From contig NZ_FNGF01000001.1 in the NCBI RefSeq assembly GCF_900102815.1, positions 363,297-427,296 of the forward strand: a stretch of 64,000 nt of DNA. Direction: 5' to 3'. A program made the translations under genes and the position numbers. The notes below the pieces were generated by a model that saw only the letters and a program-made list of their open reading frames with translations, made no database searches and was not told the DNA's origin. The number at the start of each line of letters is the position of its first letter. The stretch's first letter is position 1. Shown piece by piece: positions 40,528-49,059 of this stretch. The DNA is from Glycomyces sambucus (GTDB taxonomy: Bacteria; Actinomycetota; Actinomycetes; Mycobacteriales; Micromonosporaceae).

Positions 40528-42111
40528 GTGCCGGTACTCCCCCCGCCCGAACCCGACCGCCCCACCCGCGCCCAGGCCGCCTTCGGCGAGTGCCTGCGGC
40601 TGACGCGCGGCCAGCCGCGCCTCGCCGCGCTCCACGACGCGCTCGCCGCCGCCCGCGAACGGCTCGGCCAGCCGCTGCGCGTGGCCATCGCGGGCCAGGC
40701 CAGCCGCGGCAAGTCCACCTTGGTCAACGCCATGATCGACCGCGACGAGGTGGCGGTGGGGCGCGGCGAGACCACGTCGGTGGTGACCGAGCTGTCGTAC
40801 GCGCCCGCGCCCGCGGTCACCGTCAGGTACGAGGACGGCGCCGCCGTGCGCGGGCGCCCCGAGGACCTGCACCGGCTGACGGTCCGCGACCGCGGCGGCG
40901 CGCACCCCGCGCCGGGCGTGGCCCGCGTCGAGTACGGCGTGCCCTCGGAGTTCCTGAAGTCGTTCCGGCTCCTGGACACGCCCGGGCTCGCGAGCGTGTA
41001 CGAGGAGGACGGCACCGCCACCGAGGACGCCCTCGGGCTGCGGTCCCACCGCGACAGCGAGTCGGCTCTGCTCGCCGCCGACGCGCTCGTGTTCCTCATC
41101 GACAGCGAGGTCCACGAGGAGGACTTCGCGCTGGTCGAGCGGTTCGCCGAGAAGACCCCCGGGAAGGTGACGCCGGTCTTCGCGATCGGGGTGTACGCCA
41201 AGTGCGACATGCACTGGCGCCCCGGGCTCCCCGAGGCCGACCCGCTGGAGCAGATGCGGCAGGTCTCGGGCAGCCGCCACGCGGTGCCGCAGCTCTCGCG
41301 GTACTTCTTCGACATGGTCGCGGTCGCGGCCGTCGCGGCGCACGGCGCGGCCCGGCTCACCCCGGAGTCCGTGGCGGGCCTGCGGGCCCTCGCGAAGGCC
41401 GACCCGGTCGAGCTCGCGGGGCGGCTGCGCTCGGGCCGCAGGTTCGTCGACGGCGCCGACTTCGCCCCGGAGGTGCCCGCCGCGGTGCGCCTGGACCTGT
41501 ACGAGTCGCTGCAGCCGTGGGGCCTGTACCGGGCCTGCCGGTTCCTCGCCGCGCACCCGGAGGCCGGCGCGGCGGCGCTGCGGGCGCACCTGCGCGAGAT
41601 CAGCGGCGTCGACGGGCTCAACGCGAAACTCGCCCGGCACTTCGGGAACCGGGCCGCGTTCATCAAGCTCCACTCGGGACTGCACCGGGTACGCCGGGCC
41701 GTGGCCGCCGCGAAATCGGGCGCCGAGCGGGCCGAGCTCGCGATCCTGGAACTGGTCGAGCGCAAGCTCAACGAGCTGGAGTTCGAGGACTCCAGCCTCG
41801 ACGAGCTGAACGCCCTGGCCGCGTTCTACGCCGGGGACCTCGGGTTCACCGAGGCCGAGCGCGAGGAGATCCTGCGCGTCACCGGCGAGTACGGCACCCG
41901 GTGCGAGCAGCGGCTGGGCCGCGGCGCCGACACGCCGCTGCCGGAACTGGAGCGGCTCGCGGTCGAACGCGGCGACTACTGGTCGCGCCAGTGCGAGGGC
42001 GCGTCGCTGCCGGGCCGCGCCCGCCACGTCGCGCGGATCATCCGCAACAGCTACTGGCGCATCCTCCACCGCATCAGGCAGGCGCAATCGCTGCTGGACA
42101 TCAAGGAGTGA
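40528..42111 (+). CDS. Dynamin-like GTPase, first of pair (IniC-like size)
   Basis: 527 residues; the GTG at 40528 has GGAGG with a 5-nt spacer (an upstream GTG at 40489 has none). GTPase motifs: P-loop GQASRGKS at 56-63, G2 ETTS at 81-84, G3 DTPG at 150-153, and a G4 that reads AKCD at 224-227 instead of T/NKxD. The C-terminal half is helical and ends in a basic segment; no hydrophobic insertion is visible, so it may bind the membrane only through its partner. First gene of a four-gene operon; the next start is 2 nt after its stop. Similar in size and pairing to IniC, but homology needs testing. Confidence 0.85.
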   Translation: MPVLPPPEPDRPTRAQAAFGECLRLTRGQPRLAALHDALAAARERLGQPLRVAIAGQASRGKSTLVNAMIDRDEVAVGRGETTSVVTELSYAPAPAVTVRYEDGAAVRGRPEDLHRLTVRDRGGAHPAPGVARVEYGVPSEFLKSFRLLDTPGLASVYEEDGTATEDALGLRSHRDSESALLAADALVFLIDSEVHEEDFALVERFAEKTPGKVTPVFAIGVYAKCDMHWRPGLPEADPLEQMRQVSGSRHAVPQLSRYFFDMVAVAAVAAHGAARLTPESVAGLRALAKADPVELAGRLRSGRRFVDGADFAPEVPAAVRLDLYESLQPWGLYRACRFLAAHPEAGAAALRAHLREISGVDGLNAKLARHFGNRAAFIKLHSGLHRVRRAVAAAKSGAERAELAILELVERKLNELEFEDSSLDELNALAAFYAGDLGFTEAEREEILRVTGEYGTRCEQRLGRGADTPLPELERLAVERGDYWSRQCEGASLPGRARHVARIIRNSYWRILHRIRQAQSLLDIKE

Positions 42112-42113
42112 CG

Positions 42114-42662
42114 ATGATGAGGGACCTCCTGCGGCTGCGCGGCGGACGGCGCGCGCGGCGGCGCCGCCGCCTGACCGCGCAGCTCGCGTACCGGATCGCG
42201 CAGCTCTACGGCGTGGGCGGGGACAGGTCGGGGCTGTCGGACCGGGACGTGGACGAGGTCGCCGAACTGGAGTTCGCACTCGCGGTCCTCGATTCGCTGC
42301 CGCCCGTCGCGGCGCCCGAGGCGCCCGCGGCGGTACCCGAGGAGCGGCCGCCCGCGATCGTGCTGTCGCTGGTGAGGACCTACGACTGGCTGGAGGTGGC
42401 CGCCGGGCAGGAGGGAGGGCCGTCGCGGGAGGTCGAGCGGATGCGCCGCGACGTCGCCGAGCTGCTGGCCCAGGCCGGGGCGGGCCTGGTCACCGAGGAC
42501 GGGCCGGTCCGCACCCCCCAGCACGAGGTCATCACCACCACGCCCACCGGCGACCCGGCCCTGGTCCACCACGTGGCCCGGACCCTGCGGCCCGGGGTGC
42601 GCTGGAACGGCCTGCTCGTGCGGCCCCAGCAGGTCGTCGCCTACGTCGAGGAGGCCCGGTGA
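42114..42662 (+). CDS. GrpE-like nucleotide exchange factor
   Basis: 182 residues, ATG with AAGGAG 5 nt upstream (a second ATG follows at once). N-terminal region is very basic ([14 protein letters not shown]), then a helical, proline-interrupted stretch to about 120. The end has the GrpE beta-domain pattern: TPQHEVITTTPTGDPALVHH, then RPGVRWNGLLVRPQQVVAYV, matching the HE(A/V)...G...RPA.VVV signature. It would exchange ADP for ATP on an Hsp70, fitting the Hsp70 gene in the same operon. It shares GTGA with the next start (4-nt overlap). Assignment rests on pattern only. Confidence 0.72.
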   Translation: MMRDLLRLRGGRRARRRRRLTAQLAYRIAQLYGVGGDRSGLSDRDVDEVAELEFALAVLDSLPPVAAPEAPAAVPEERPPAIVLSLVRTYDWLEVAAGQEGGPSREVERMRRDVAELLAQAGAGLVTEDGPVRTPQHEVITTTPTGDPALVHHVARTLRPGVRWNGLLVRPQQVVAYVEEAR

Positions 42663-44521
42663 GCGTCTACGGCTCGGTCGCGGCCCTGCGCCGCGAGATC
42701 CTCGACCTGTACGAGGAGGTCGCCCGCGTCGCGGGCGCCGACCTCGCCGACGCCTCCGCGATCCGCCTGCGCGAGAGCCGGTCCCGCCTCGCCTCCGACG
42801 TGTACACCGTGACCGTCTGCGGTGAGTACAGCCGCGGCAAGTCGAGCCTCGTCAACGCCCTCATCGGCCGCCCCGACCTGCTGCCCGTGGGCATCCGCGC
42901 GACCACCTCCGCGATCGCGACGGTCCGCTGGGGCGCCGAGGCGAAGGCCGCGGTCCGCATCGAGGAGGAGGACGGGCGCCCCGTCGAGCAGCCCGTCCCG
43001 TTCGCCGCCCTCGCCAGGTACGGCTCGCAGCACGGGAACCCGCGCAACCGCGAGCGCGTGCGGTCCCTCGACGTCGCCGTCCCGTCCCCGCTGCTGCGCC
43101 GCGGCCTGGTCCTGGTCGACACGCCCGGGATCGGGACGCTCTACCCCGAGCACACCGCGATCACCAACGCGCTGCTGCCGCGCACCGACGGAATCCTGTT
43201 CGTGTGCAACGTGATCGACCCCCTGTCGAAACCGGAGCTGGAGTTCCTGCGGCGCGCCGAGCGGTCCTGCCCGACCGTGCTGGTGGCGGCGACGAAGGCC
43301 GACCGGATCTACGACGCCGCGGGCGCCGTCGCCGACATCGCCGAGCGGATCGGCGGCGCGCTCGACCTCCCCGAGGGGCAGGTCCGGGTCGTCGCGGTCT
43401 CGGCGGTCGAGCGCGAGGCCGAGCTCGCCGAGGGCCGCGAGGACGGCGGGTCGGGCTTCGCCGAACTCGAACGGGAGCTGTGGAACGGCCTGGCCGCGAC
43501 CTGCATCGCGCCGCGGATCGAACGCGCGCTCGGGGAGATCACCGCGGTCGTACGCGAGTCGTCGGCGCCGGTGGTGAACGAGTTCGCGGGGATGGGGCCG
43601 GGCACCGACCTCGGCGAGACGCTGGCGCACATCGCGAGGGAGCGGGCCCGCGCCGCCGAGCTGCGCGGACCCGACGCGTCCTGGCGGGCCGACCTCGGCC
43701 GGCGCGTCGCCGAGATCGAGCGGGAGCTGCGCGTCGACCTCGACCGGCGCTGCCAGGACGCGAAGCGGGACTTCAAGGCCCAGGCCGAGAACCCCGCGGG
43801 CGGGTCCGACGCGCGGCAGCTCCTCGGGCAGGTGTGCACTGAGATCGGGGCGATCGTCGACGAGGTCGAGGCCGCGATGATCGAGCGGACCAGCCGCGCC
43901 GCCGCCGAGATCGCCGAGCGGATCGCGGTGCCGCTCATGGTGAGCGGGGCCGGGCATGAGCGGTACCTGCCCGCGATCGCCGTCCCCGGGGACGTGCTCG
44001 GCCGCAAGCGCAACCTCGGGTGGCTGCGCACCGGGTTCGAGTCCTCGATGGCCGCGGGGGCGTTCGGGGCCACCATCGGGGCGCTGGTGACCTCGCTGTT
44101 CGCGCCGGGGGCCGGGTCGGTGATCGGCGGCGTCGTCGGCGGCCTGCTGTTCAACATCATCGGGTTCGTCAGCGGCGCGACCGAGCAGATCCAGGAGGAC
44201 CGCGGCGAGCGGCGCACGCTCCAGGTCAAGCGCATGGTCCGGTACGTGGTGCCGGCGCTGGACCGGGAGATCCTGGAGATCGGCCGCCGCTTCGACGCCG
44301 CGGTGAAGCAGCAGCGCGCGCACCTGGAGGACCGCGTGGAGTCCGAGGTGGAGCGGTCGCTGGTGAGCCTGGAGGCGTCGGTGCGGCGGCTCGAGGCGTC
44401 CTCCGACCGCGACGCCAGGGACCTCGAACGGCACCTCGCGGACCTGCGCCGCCGCACCGAGGAGTACCGGCTCCTCGGCGACCGCCTGACCGCCCTCCAC
44501 GACCGCCTGACCCGGCTCTGA
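42659..44521 (+). CDS. Dynamin-like GTPase with membrane-insertion segment (IniA-like)
   Basis: 620 residues, GTG start overlapping the previous stop. Full GTPase set: GEYSRGKSS at 55-63, G2 ATTS at 81-84, G3 DTPG at 154-157, G4 TKAD at 212-215. Helical stalk regions surround a hydrophobic, glycine-rich segment at about 463-507 (GAFGATIGALVTSLFAPGAG, GGVVGGLLFNIIGFVSG), the paddle that inserts into membrane in bacterial dynamin-like proteins. A long coiled-coil-like tail with many Arg/Glu (DRDARDLERHLADLRRRTEE) follows. Likely heteropolymerises with the 527-residue partner and remodels the inner membrane. Confidence 0.88.
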   Translation: MSVYGSVAALRREILDLYEEVARVAGADLADASAIRLRESRSRLASDVYTVTVCGEYSRGKSSLVNALIGRPDLLPVGIRATTSAIATVRWGAEAKAAVRIEEEDGRPVEQPVPFAALARYGSQHGNPRNRERVRSLDVAVPSPLLRRGLVLVDTPGIGTLYPEHTAITNALLPRTDGILFVCNVIDPLSKPELEFLRRAERSCPTVLVAATKADRIYDAAGAVADIAERIGGALDLPEGQVRVVAVSAVEREAELAEGREDGGSGFAELERELWNGLAATCIAPRIERALGEITAVVRESSAPVVNEFAGMGPGTDLGETLAHIARERARAAELRGPDASWRADLGRRVAEIERELRVDLDRRCQDAKRDFKAQAENPAGGSDARQLLGQVCTEIGAIVDEVEAAMIERTSRAAAEIAERIAVPLMVSGAGHERYLPAIAVPGDVLGRKRNLGWLRTGFESSMAAGAFGATIGALVTSLFAPGAGSVIGGVVGGLLFNIIGFVSGATEQIQEDRGERRTLQVKRMVRYVVPALDREILEIGRRFDAAVKQQRAHLEDRVESEVERSLVSLEASVRRLEASSDRDARDLERHLADLRRRTEEYRLLGDRLTALHDRLTRL

Positions 44522-44549
44522 CCCGCCCCAGACAGGAGCGACCCCGCCC

Positions 44550-46610
44550 ATGGACATCGGCTACGGCATCGACTTCGGCACCTCGACCTCGGCGATCATC
44601 GTCGTCGACGCCGAGGGCAACGTCACCCGGATCTCCGATCCGGAGTCGGCGCAGTCCTCCTACACGTTCCCCTCGTGCGCTCTCATGACCGAGGACGGGC
44701 GCCTGGTCGTGGGGACCACGGCCGAGCGCCTGGGCCGGCTGCGCCTGAGCGCCTTCCGGTCCCAGTTCAAGCGCGAGTTCCGCTCCACGGTGCCCGCGCA
44801 GCTCGGCGACCGGACCGTGCGCACCGACGAGCTGGTGACGGCCCTCCTCGCGCACCTGCGCAAGTGCGCCCTCGACCGCATCCCCGGCCCGGCCAAGCGG
44901 GTCGTCATCACCGTCCCGGCCTCCTGGGACGAGGTGCAGCGCAACCGGATGCGGGACGCCGCCGAGGCGGCCGGGTTCGACCCCGCGACCGTGGTGCTGC
45001 TGCCCGAGCCCGTCGCGGCCCTGCGGTACGCGTTCGACAAGGACCTCATCCTCGGGGAGCGGTACGCGCTGGTGTACGACCTCGGCGGCGGCACCTTCGA
45101 CTGCGCGCTCGCGCACGGGAGCACCGGGGAGGGCTACACGGTCGTGGGCCAGCCGGGCGGGCGCCCGGACGTGGGCGGGGTCGACTTCACGACCGCGCTG
45201 ATGCAGATGGTCGCGCTGGAGCGCGACCCGCCGCAGCGGGCGTGGCTCCAGGCCGACCCGGACGACGACGACGGCACCCGCCGGTTCCTCAACTTCCGCG
45301 ACGAGTGCGAGAGCGCCAAGCGGGCGCTGTCGGTGGTGGCGTCCACGACCCTGCACCTGCCCGCGGGCGACCCGGTCGAGGTCGACCAGGAGACCCTGGA
45401 CGGCGCGATCGGCCCGATGCTGGACGACACGATCGCCGCGTGCGAGGAGCTGCTGCGCTCGGCGGACCTCACGTGGGACGACGTCGGCCAGGTGGTGCCC
45501 GTCGGCGGCAGCACCCGCCTCAAGCTCATCGCGAAGCTCCTCCAGGACCACTCCGACCGGATCGTCAAGGTCGCCGAACCCGAGCTCGCGGTGGCGCTGG
45601 GCGCCGCGCTGCACGCCAAGGACCTGTTGAACGAGGCCGGGACGGCGGTGGAGGAGCCGGCCGCCGAGCCGGACGCGGACGAGGCGACCGCGACGCACGC
45701 GACCGTGCCGCTCTCCACAGCGGCGCTGCCGACCGCGGCCGAGGCGCCGCCCTTCGAGGACCACCTGGGCGACTTCGACTTCGGTCGGCGCCGGCACGCG
45801 CGCGCTCCCCGGAACCACTGGGACACCGGGAAGATCTCGTGGGCCATGCTCGGCAGCGTGGCGGCCCTCGGCGGGTTCGTGCAGGCGGGCCTGTGGGTCT
45901 ACCACGGCTTCGCGGGATGGCTCGACGCGCATTCGTGGCCGTGGGTGCCCGGCGGCTGGGTCGCGGGGGTCACCGGCACGCTCTGCCTGCTCGCGGGCCT
46001 GTACCTCGTGGTCGTGACCTATGTGTACGTCGTCGAGGAGCGCCCGCGCGACCACGTGTGCCCGTGGCTCACGGTCGCCTACCTGGCGGTGGGCGGCGCG
46101 GTGGTCTGGGGCCGCCTCGACGGGTGGGGCGACGCCGCGATCCCCATCGCACTGCTGCTGAATCTCGCGGTGATCGCCTACATCGTGGCGGTGGAGCACG
46201 TCTCGAACAGCATGTACCGCATCGGCGACCAGTTCGGCGACACGTTCATCCTGCTCATCACCGCGGGCGGGGTCGCGCTGTTCACGTGGTGGTCGGCGCT
46301 CGCGTACGGGCGGCTCGCGGCGTGGACGGAGCCGCGGGTCTGGGACTTCCTGTCGACCGGCTGGATCGGCGGGGTCGTCGGGACGCTCGCGGCGGTGGCG
46401 GCCGTCTTCGTCGTCCTCTGGGGCCTGGTCTTCCTCGACGACGTGGTCTCGCTCCGTGGGGTCCAGATGTTCAGCTCGGTGCTGTGCCTCGCGCTGGCCG
46501 CGGCGGCGGTCATCGTGGGCTACAACGTGTCCGGGCCGGCCGGCCTGGCGACCGCGTTCGGTCTGGCGAACGCCGCGGCGGCGGCGTTCCTGGCGGCGTC
46601 CACGGACTGA
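44550..46610 (+). CDS. Membrane-integrated Hsp70-type ATPase
   Basis: 686 residues. Residues 1 to about 365 form a complete Hsp70/actin-fold nucleotide-binding domain: phosphate-1 GIDFGTSTSA at 6-15, VVITVPASWDEVQRNRM near 117, phosphate-2 VYDLGGGTFDCAL near 174, adenosine motif VVPVGGSTRLKLI near 315. The usual substrate-binding domain is missing. An acidic Thr/Ala linker (365-425) leads to about eight transmembrane helices (430-686). So ATP hydrolysis on the cytoplasmic side is tied directly to a membrane domain. AGGAG precedes the ATG; 28 nt after the GTPase stop. Last gene of the operon. Confidence 0.9.
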   Translation: MDIGYGIDFGTSTSAIIVVDAEGNVTRISDPESAQSSYTFPSCALMTEDGRLVVGTTAERLGRLRLSAFRSQFKREFRSTVPAQLGDRTVRTDELVTALLAHLRKCALDRIPGPAKRVVITVPASWDEVQRNRMRDAAEAAGFDPATVVLLPEPVAALRYAFDKDLILGERYALVYDLGGGTFDCALAHGSTGEGYTVVGQPGGRPDVGGVDFTTALMQMVALERDPPQRAWLQADPDDDDGTRRFLNFRDECESAKRALSVVASTTLHLPAGDPVEVDQETLDGAIGPMLDDTIAACEELLRSADLTWDDVGQVVPVGGSTRLKLIAKLLQDHSDRIVKVAEPELAVALGAALHAKDLLNEAGTAVEEPAAEPDADEATATHATVPLSTAALPTAAEAPPFEDHLGDFDFGRRRHARAPRNHWDTGKISWAMLGSVAALGGFVQAGLWVYHGFAGWLDAHSWPWVPGGWVAGVTGTLCLLAGLYLVVVTYVYVVEERPRDHVCPWLTVAYLAVGGAVVWGRLDGWGDAAIPIALLLNLAVIAYIVAVEHVSNSMYRIGDQFGDTFILLITAGGVALFTWWSALAYGRLAAWTEPRVWDFLSTGWIGGVVGTLAAVAAVFVVLWGLVFLDDVVSLRGVQMFSSVLCLALAAAAVIVGYNVSGPAGLATAFGLANAAAAAFLAASTD

Positions 46611-46612
46611 GC

Positions 46613-46644
46613 GGGGCGCCGCCGAGCGATCGGCGGCGCCCCGT
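46613..46644. terminator. Bidirectional hairpin terminator Hsp70 / thrS
   Basis: A perfect 14-bp stem (46613-46626 with 46631-46644), loop GCGA. It ends the dynamin/Hsp70 operon and leftward thrS. Confidence 0.88.
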
Positions 46645-46650
46645 CCTCGC

Positions 46651-48660
46651 TTATTCGGCGGCCGAGGGGCCGACGTTCACGCGCGAGGCGATGACCTCGG
46701 CGACGTGGGCGATCGCCTCGTCGGCGGGGACGCCGTTGCGCTGGGAGCCGTCGCGGTAGCGGAAGGACACGGTCCCGGCGTTCTGGTCGTCGTCGCCGGC
46801 GATGACCATGAACGGGATCTTCTGGAGCTGCGCGTTGCGGACCTTCTTCTGCATGCGGTCGTCCGAGTGGTCGACCTCCGCGCGGATCCCTTCGGCGCGC
46901 AGGCGGCCGAAGAACGCCTCCAGGTAGTCGGCGTTCTCGTCGCGGACCGGGATGCCCACGGCCTGGACCGGCGCGAGCCAGGCCGGGAACGCGCCCGCGT
47001 AGTGCTCGGTGAGCACGCCGAAGAAGCGCTCGATCGAACCGAAGAGGGCGCGGTGGATCATGACCGGCTGCTTGCGGGTGCCGTCGGCCGCCGAGTACTC
47101 CAGGCCGAAGCGCGCGGGCTGGTTGAAGTCGAGCTGGATGGTCGACATCTGCCAGGTGCGGCCGATCGCGTCCTTGGCCTGGACGGAGATCTTGGGGCCG
47201 TAGAAGGCCGCGCCGCCCGGGTCGGGGACCAGGTCGAGGCCCGAGGCCTCGGCGACCTCGCGGAGGGTCGCGGTGGCGGTCTCCCACTGCTCGTCGTCGC
47301 CGATGAACTTGTCGGAGTCGCCCTTGGTCGACAGCTCCAGGTAGAAGTCGTCGAGGCCGTAGTCGCGCAGGAGCTGGAGCACGAACTCCAGGAGGCTCTT
47401 GATCTCGCCGGGCGCCTGCTCCTGGGTGCAGTAGATGTGCGCGTCGTCCTGGGTCATGCCGCGGACGCGGGTGAGGCCGTGGACGACGCCGGACTTCTCG
47501 TAGCGGTACACCGACCCGAACTCCGACAGGCGCAGCGGCAGCTCCCGGTAGGAGCGCCCCCGCGACTGGAAGATCAGGTTGTGCATCGGGCAGTTCATGG
47601 CCTTGAGGTAGTAGTTCGCGCCCTCGAACTCCATGGGCGGGAACATGCCGTCGCTGTAGTGCGGCAGGTGGCCCGAGGTGTGGAACAGGGCCTCTTTGGA
47701 GATGTGCGGGGTGTTGACGAGCTCGTACCCGGCCTGCTTCTGGCGTTCGCGCAGGTAGGACTCCATCTCGTACCGGATGATGCCGCCCTTGGGGTGGAAC
47801 ACCGCGAGGCCGGAGCCGAGCTGGTCGGGGAACGAGAACAGGTCGAGCTGCTGCCCGAGCTTGCGGTGGTCGCGCTTCTCGGCCTCGGCGAGGCGCGCGA
47901 GGTAGTCCTTCTGCTCCTGGACGGTGGGCCACGCGGTGCCGTAGATGCGCTGGAGCTGCGGGTTCTTCTCCGAGCCCATCCAGTACGCGGCGGCCGAGCG
48001 CATGAGCTTGACCGCGCCGATGAGCTTGGTGGAGGGCAGGTGCGGGCCGCGGCAGAGGTCGGACCAGACCTTCTCGCCGGTGCGGTCGCGGTTGTCGTAG
48101 GCGGTGAGCTCGCCGCCGCCGACCTCCATGACCTCGTCGGCGTCGGTGCCCTCGCCCTTGGTCTCGATGAGTTCGAGCTTGTAGGGCTCGTTCGCGAGTT
48201 CGGCGCGGGCCTCGTCGAGGGACGCGTACTTGCGGCGGTGGAAGGTCTGCCCCTGCTTGATGATCTGGAGCATGCGCTTCTCGACGGCCTTGAGGTCGTC
48301 GGGGTTGAACGGCTCGGCGACGTCGAAGTCGTAGTAGAACCCGTCGGTGATCGGCGGGCCGATGCCGAGCTTGGCCTCCTTGAGCTCCTGGACGGCCTGG
48401 GCCATGACGTGCGCGGCCGAGTGGCGCAGCACGTTGAGCCCGTCGGGACTGTTCAGCGGGACGGGCTCGACCTTCTGGTCGGCGTCGGGGGCCCACGAGA
48501 GGTCCCGCAGCTGTCCCTCGGCGTCGCGGAGGACGACGATCGCGTGCGGTCCCGCGACGGGGAGGCCGGCCTCGGCGACCGCGTCGGCACCGGTAGTGCC
48601 AGCCGTCACCCAGAGGGGTTCGACGACGCCTGGACTCTGATTCGGTGCTGCGGAAGCCAC
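46651..48660 (-). CDS. thrS: Threonine-tRNA ligase
   Basis: 669 residues from the GTG at 48660, preceded by AGGAGA with a short spacer; the open frame continues 120 codons upstream but is not family sequence. TGS-like N-terminal domain, editing domain with HSAAHVMAQ, catalytic core with Zn ligands in [10 protein letters not shown], motif [14 protein letters not shown], and the anticodon domain from about 560 ([17 protein letters not shown]). Charges tRNA-Thr and removes mischarged serine. In M. tuberculosis thrS starts the HIT-pgsA-patA-pimA group; here it is separated. Confidence 0.97.
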   Translation of the reverse strand: MASAAPNQSPGVVEPLWVTAGTTGADAVAEAGLPVAGPHAIVVLRDAEGQLRDLSWAPDADQKVEPVPLNSPDGLNVLRHSAAHVMAQAVQELKEAKLGIGPPITDGFYYDFDVAEPFNPDDLKAVEKRMLQIIKQGQTFHRRKYASLDEARAELANEPYKLELIETKGEGTDADEVMEVGGGELTAYDNRDRTGEKVWSDLCRGPHLPSTKLIGAVKLMRSAAAYWMGSEKNPQLQRIYGTAWPTVQEQKDYLARLAEAEKRDHRKLGQQLDLFSFPDQLGSGLAVFHPKGGIIRYEMESYLRERQKQAGYELVNTPHISKEALFHTSGHLPHYSDGMFPPMEFEGANYYLKAMNCPMHNLIFQSRGRSYRELPLRLSEFGSVYRYEKSGVVHGLTRVRGMTQDDAHIYCTQEQAPGEIKSLLEFVLQLLRDYGLDDFYLELSTKGDSDKFIGDDEQWETATATLREVAEASGLDLVPDPGGAAFYGPKISVQAKDAIGRTWQMSTIQLDFNQPARFGLEYSAADGTRKQPVMIHRALFGSIERFFGVLTEHYAGAFPAWLAPVQAVGIPVRDENADYLEAFFGRLRAEGIRAEVDHSDDRMQKKVRNAQLQKIPFMVIAGDDDQNAGTVSFRYRDGSQRNGVPADEAIAHVAEVIASRVNVGPSAAE

Positions 48661-48864
48661 GGTTCTCCTCATGGAATGGGCCGGTCGAGCGGCCGGCGCT
48701 TGACGTTCGGGTCCATGGTAGTCGTCGGCCGGGGAGCCGATCGAGCCCATTACCGGCGGGTGAGGCGTGTCAGGAAGTACTCGCGGGCAGGACTCGGCCC
48801 CGGTCCCGGCACCGGGGTCTACGGTCGGTCCATGACCCGGAGCGGAAGTGGGAGGTGGGTGCGA

Positions 48865-48951
48865 ATGAGCGACGAGTGCTGCAACTGCTGCAACGACGAC
48901 GCGTGCGAGTGCGCGGGAGCGGACTGCTGCCACGGCTGCTGCGAGAAGTAG
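48865..48951 (+). CDS. Cysteine-rich mini-protein, metallothionein-like
   Basis: 28 residues of which 10 are Cys, arranged as CC-x-CC, C-x-C and two CC pairs, with one His and several Asp/Glu; no aromatic residue. An ATG with GGAGG 9 nt upstream starts it; an ATG at 48832 in the same frame would add 11 residues. The composition fits a small metal-binding peptide for Cu, Zn or Cd. Divergent from thrS, and followed by an 18-bp hairpin. Homology to a named metallothionein family was not recognised. Confidence 0.6.
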   Translation: MSDECCNCCNDDACECAGADCCHGCCEK

Positions 48952-48985
48952 AGCAATAAGGCCCTGAGCTGCGAAAACATCCTCT

Positions 48986-49037
48986 GCCCAGTAGGATCGC
49001 GCTGGCGCTTTGCTCTTCAAGCGCGATCCTACTGGGC
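48986..49037. terminator. 18-bp perfect inverted repeat, bidirectional terminator
   Basis: GCCCAGTAGGATCGCGCT (48986-49003) is exactly complementary to 49020-49037; loop 16 nt. It lies between the convergent Cys-rich gene and the quinone oxidoreductase. Confidence 0.75.
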
Positions 49038-49059
49038 CAAAGATGCTGGCAGATCCGGA

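Noticed and set aside
40528-46610. Phage-defence island
   Set aside because: No nuclease, reverse transcriptase, TIR or other defence effector, no integrase and no GC change; membrane maintenance fits better.
46456-48951. Rightward 831-codon open frame opposite thrS
   Set aside because: Shadow of thrS; only its last 28 codons, the cysteine-rich peptide, have start signals and non-shadow composition.
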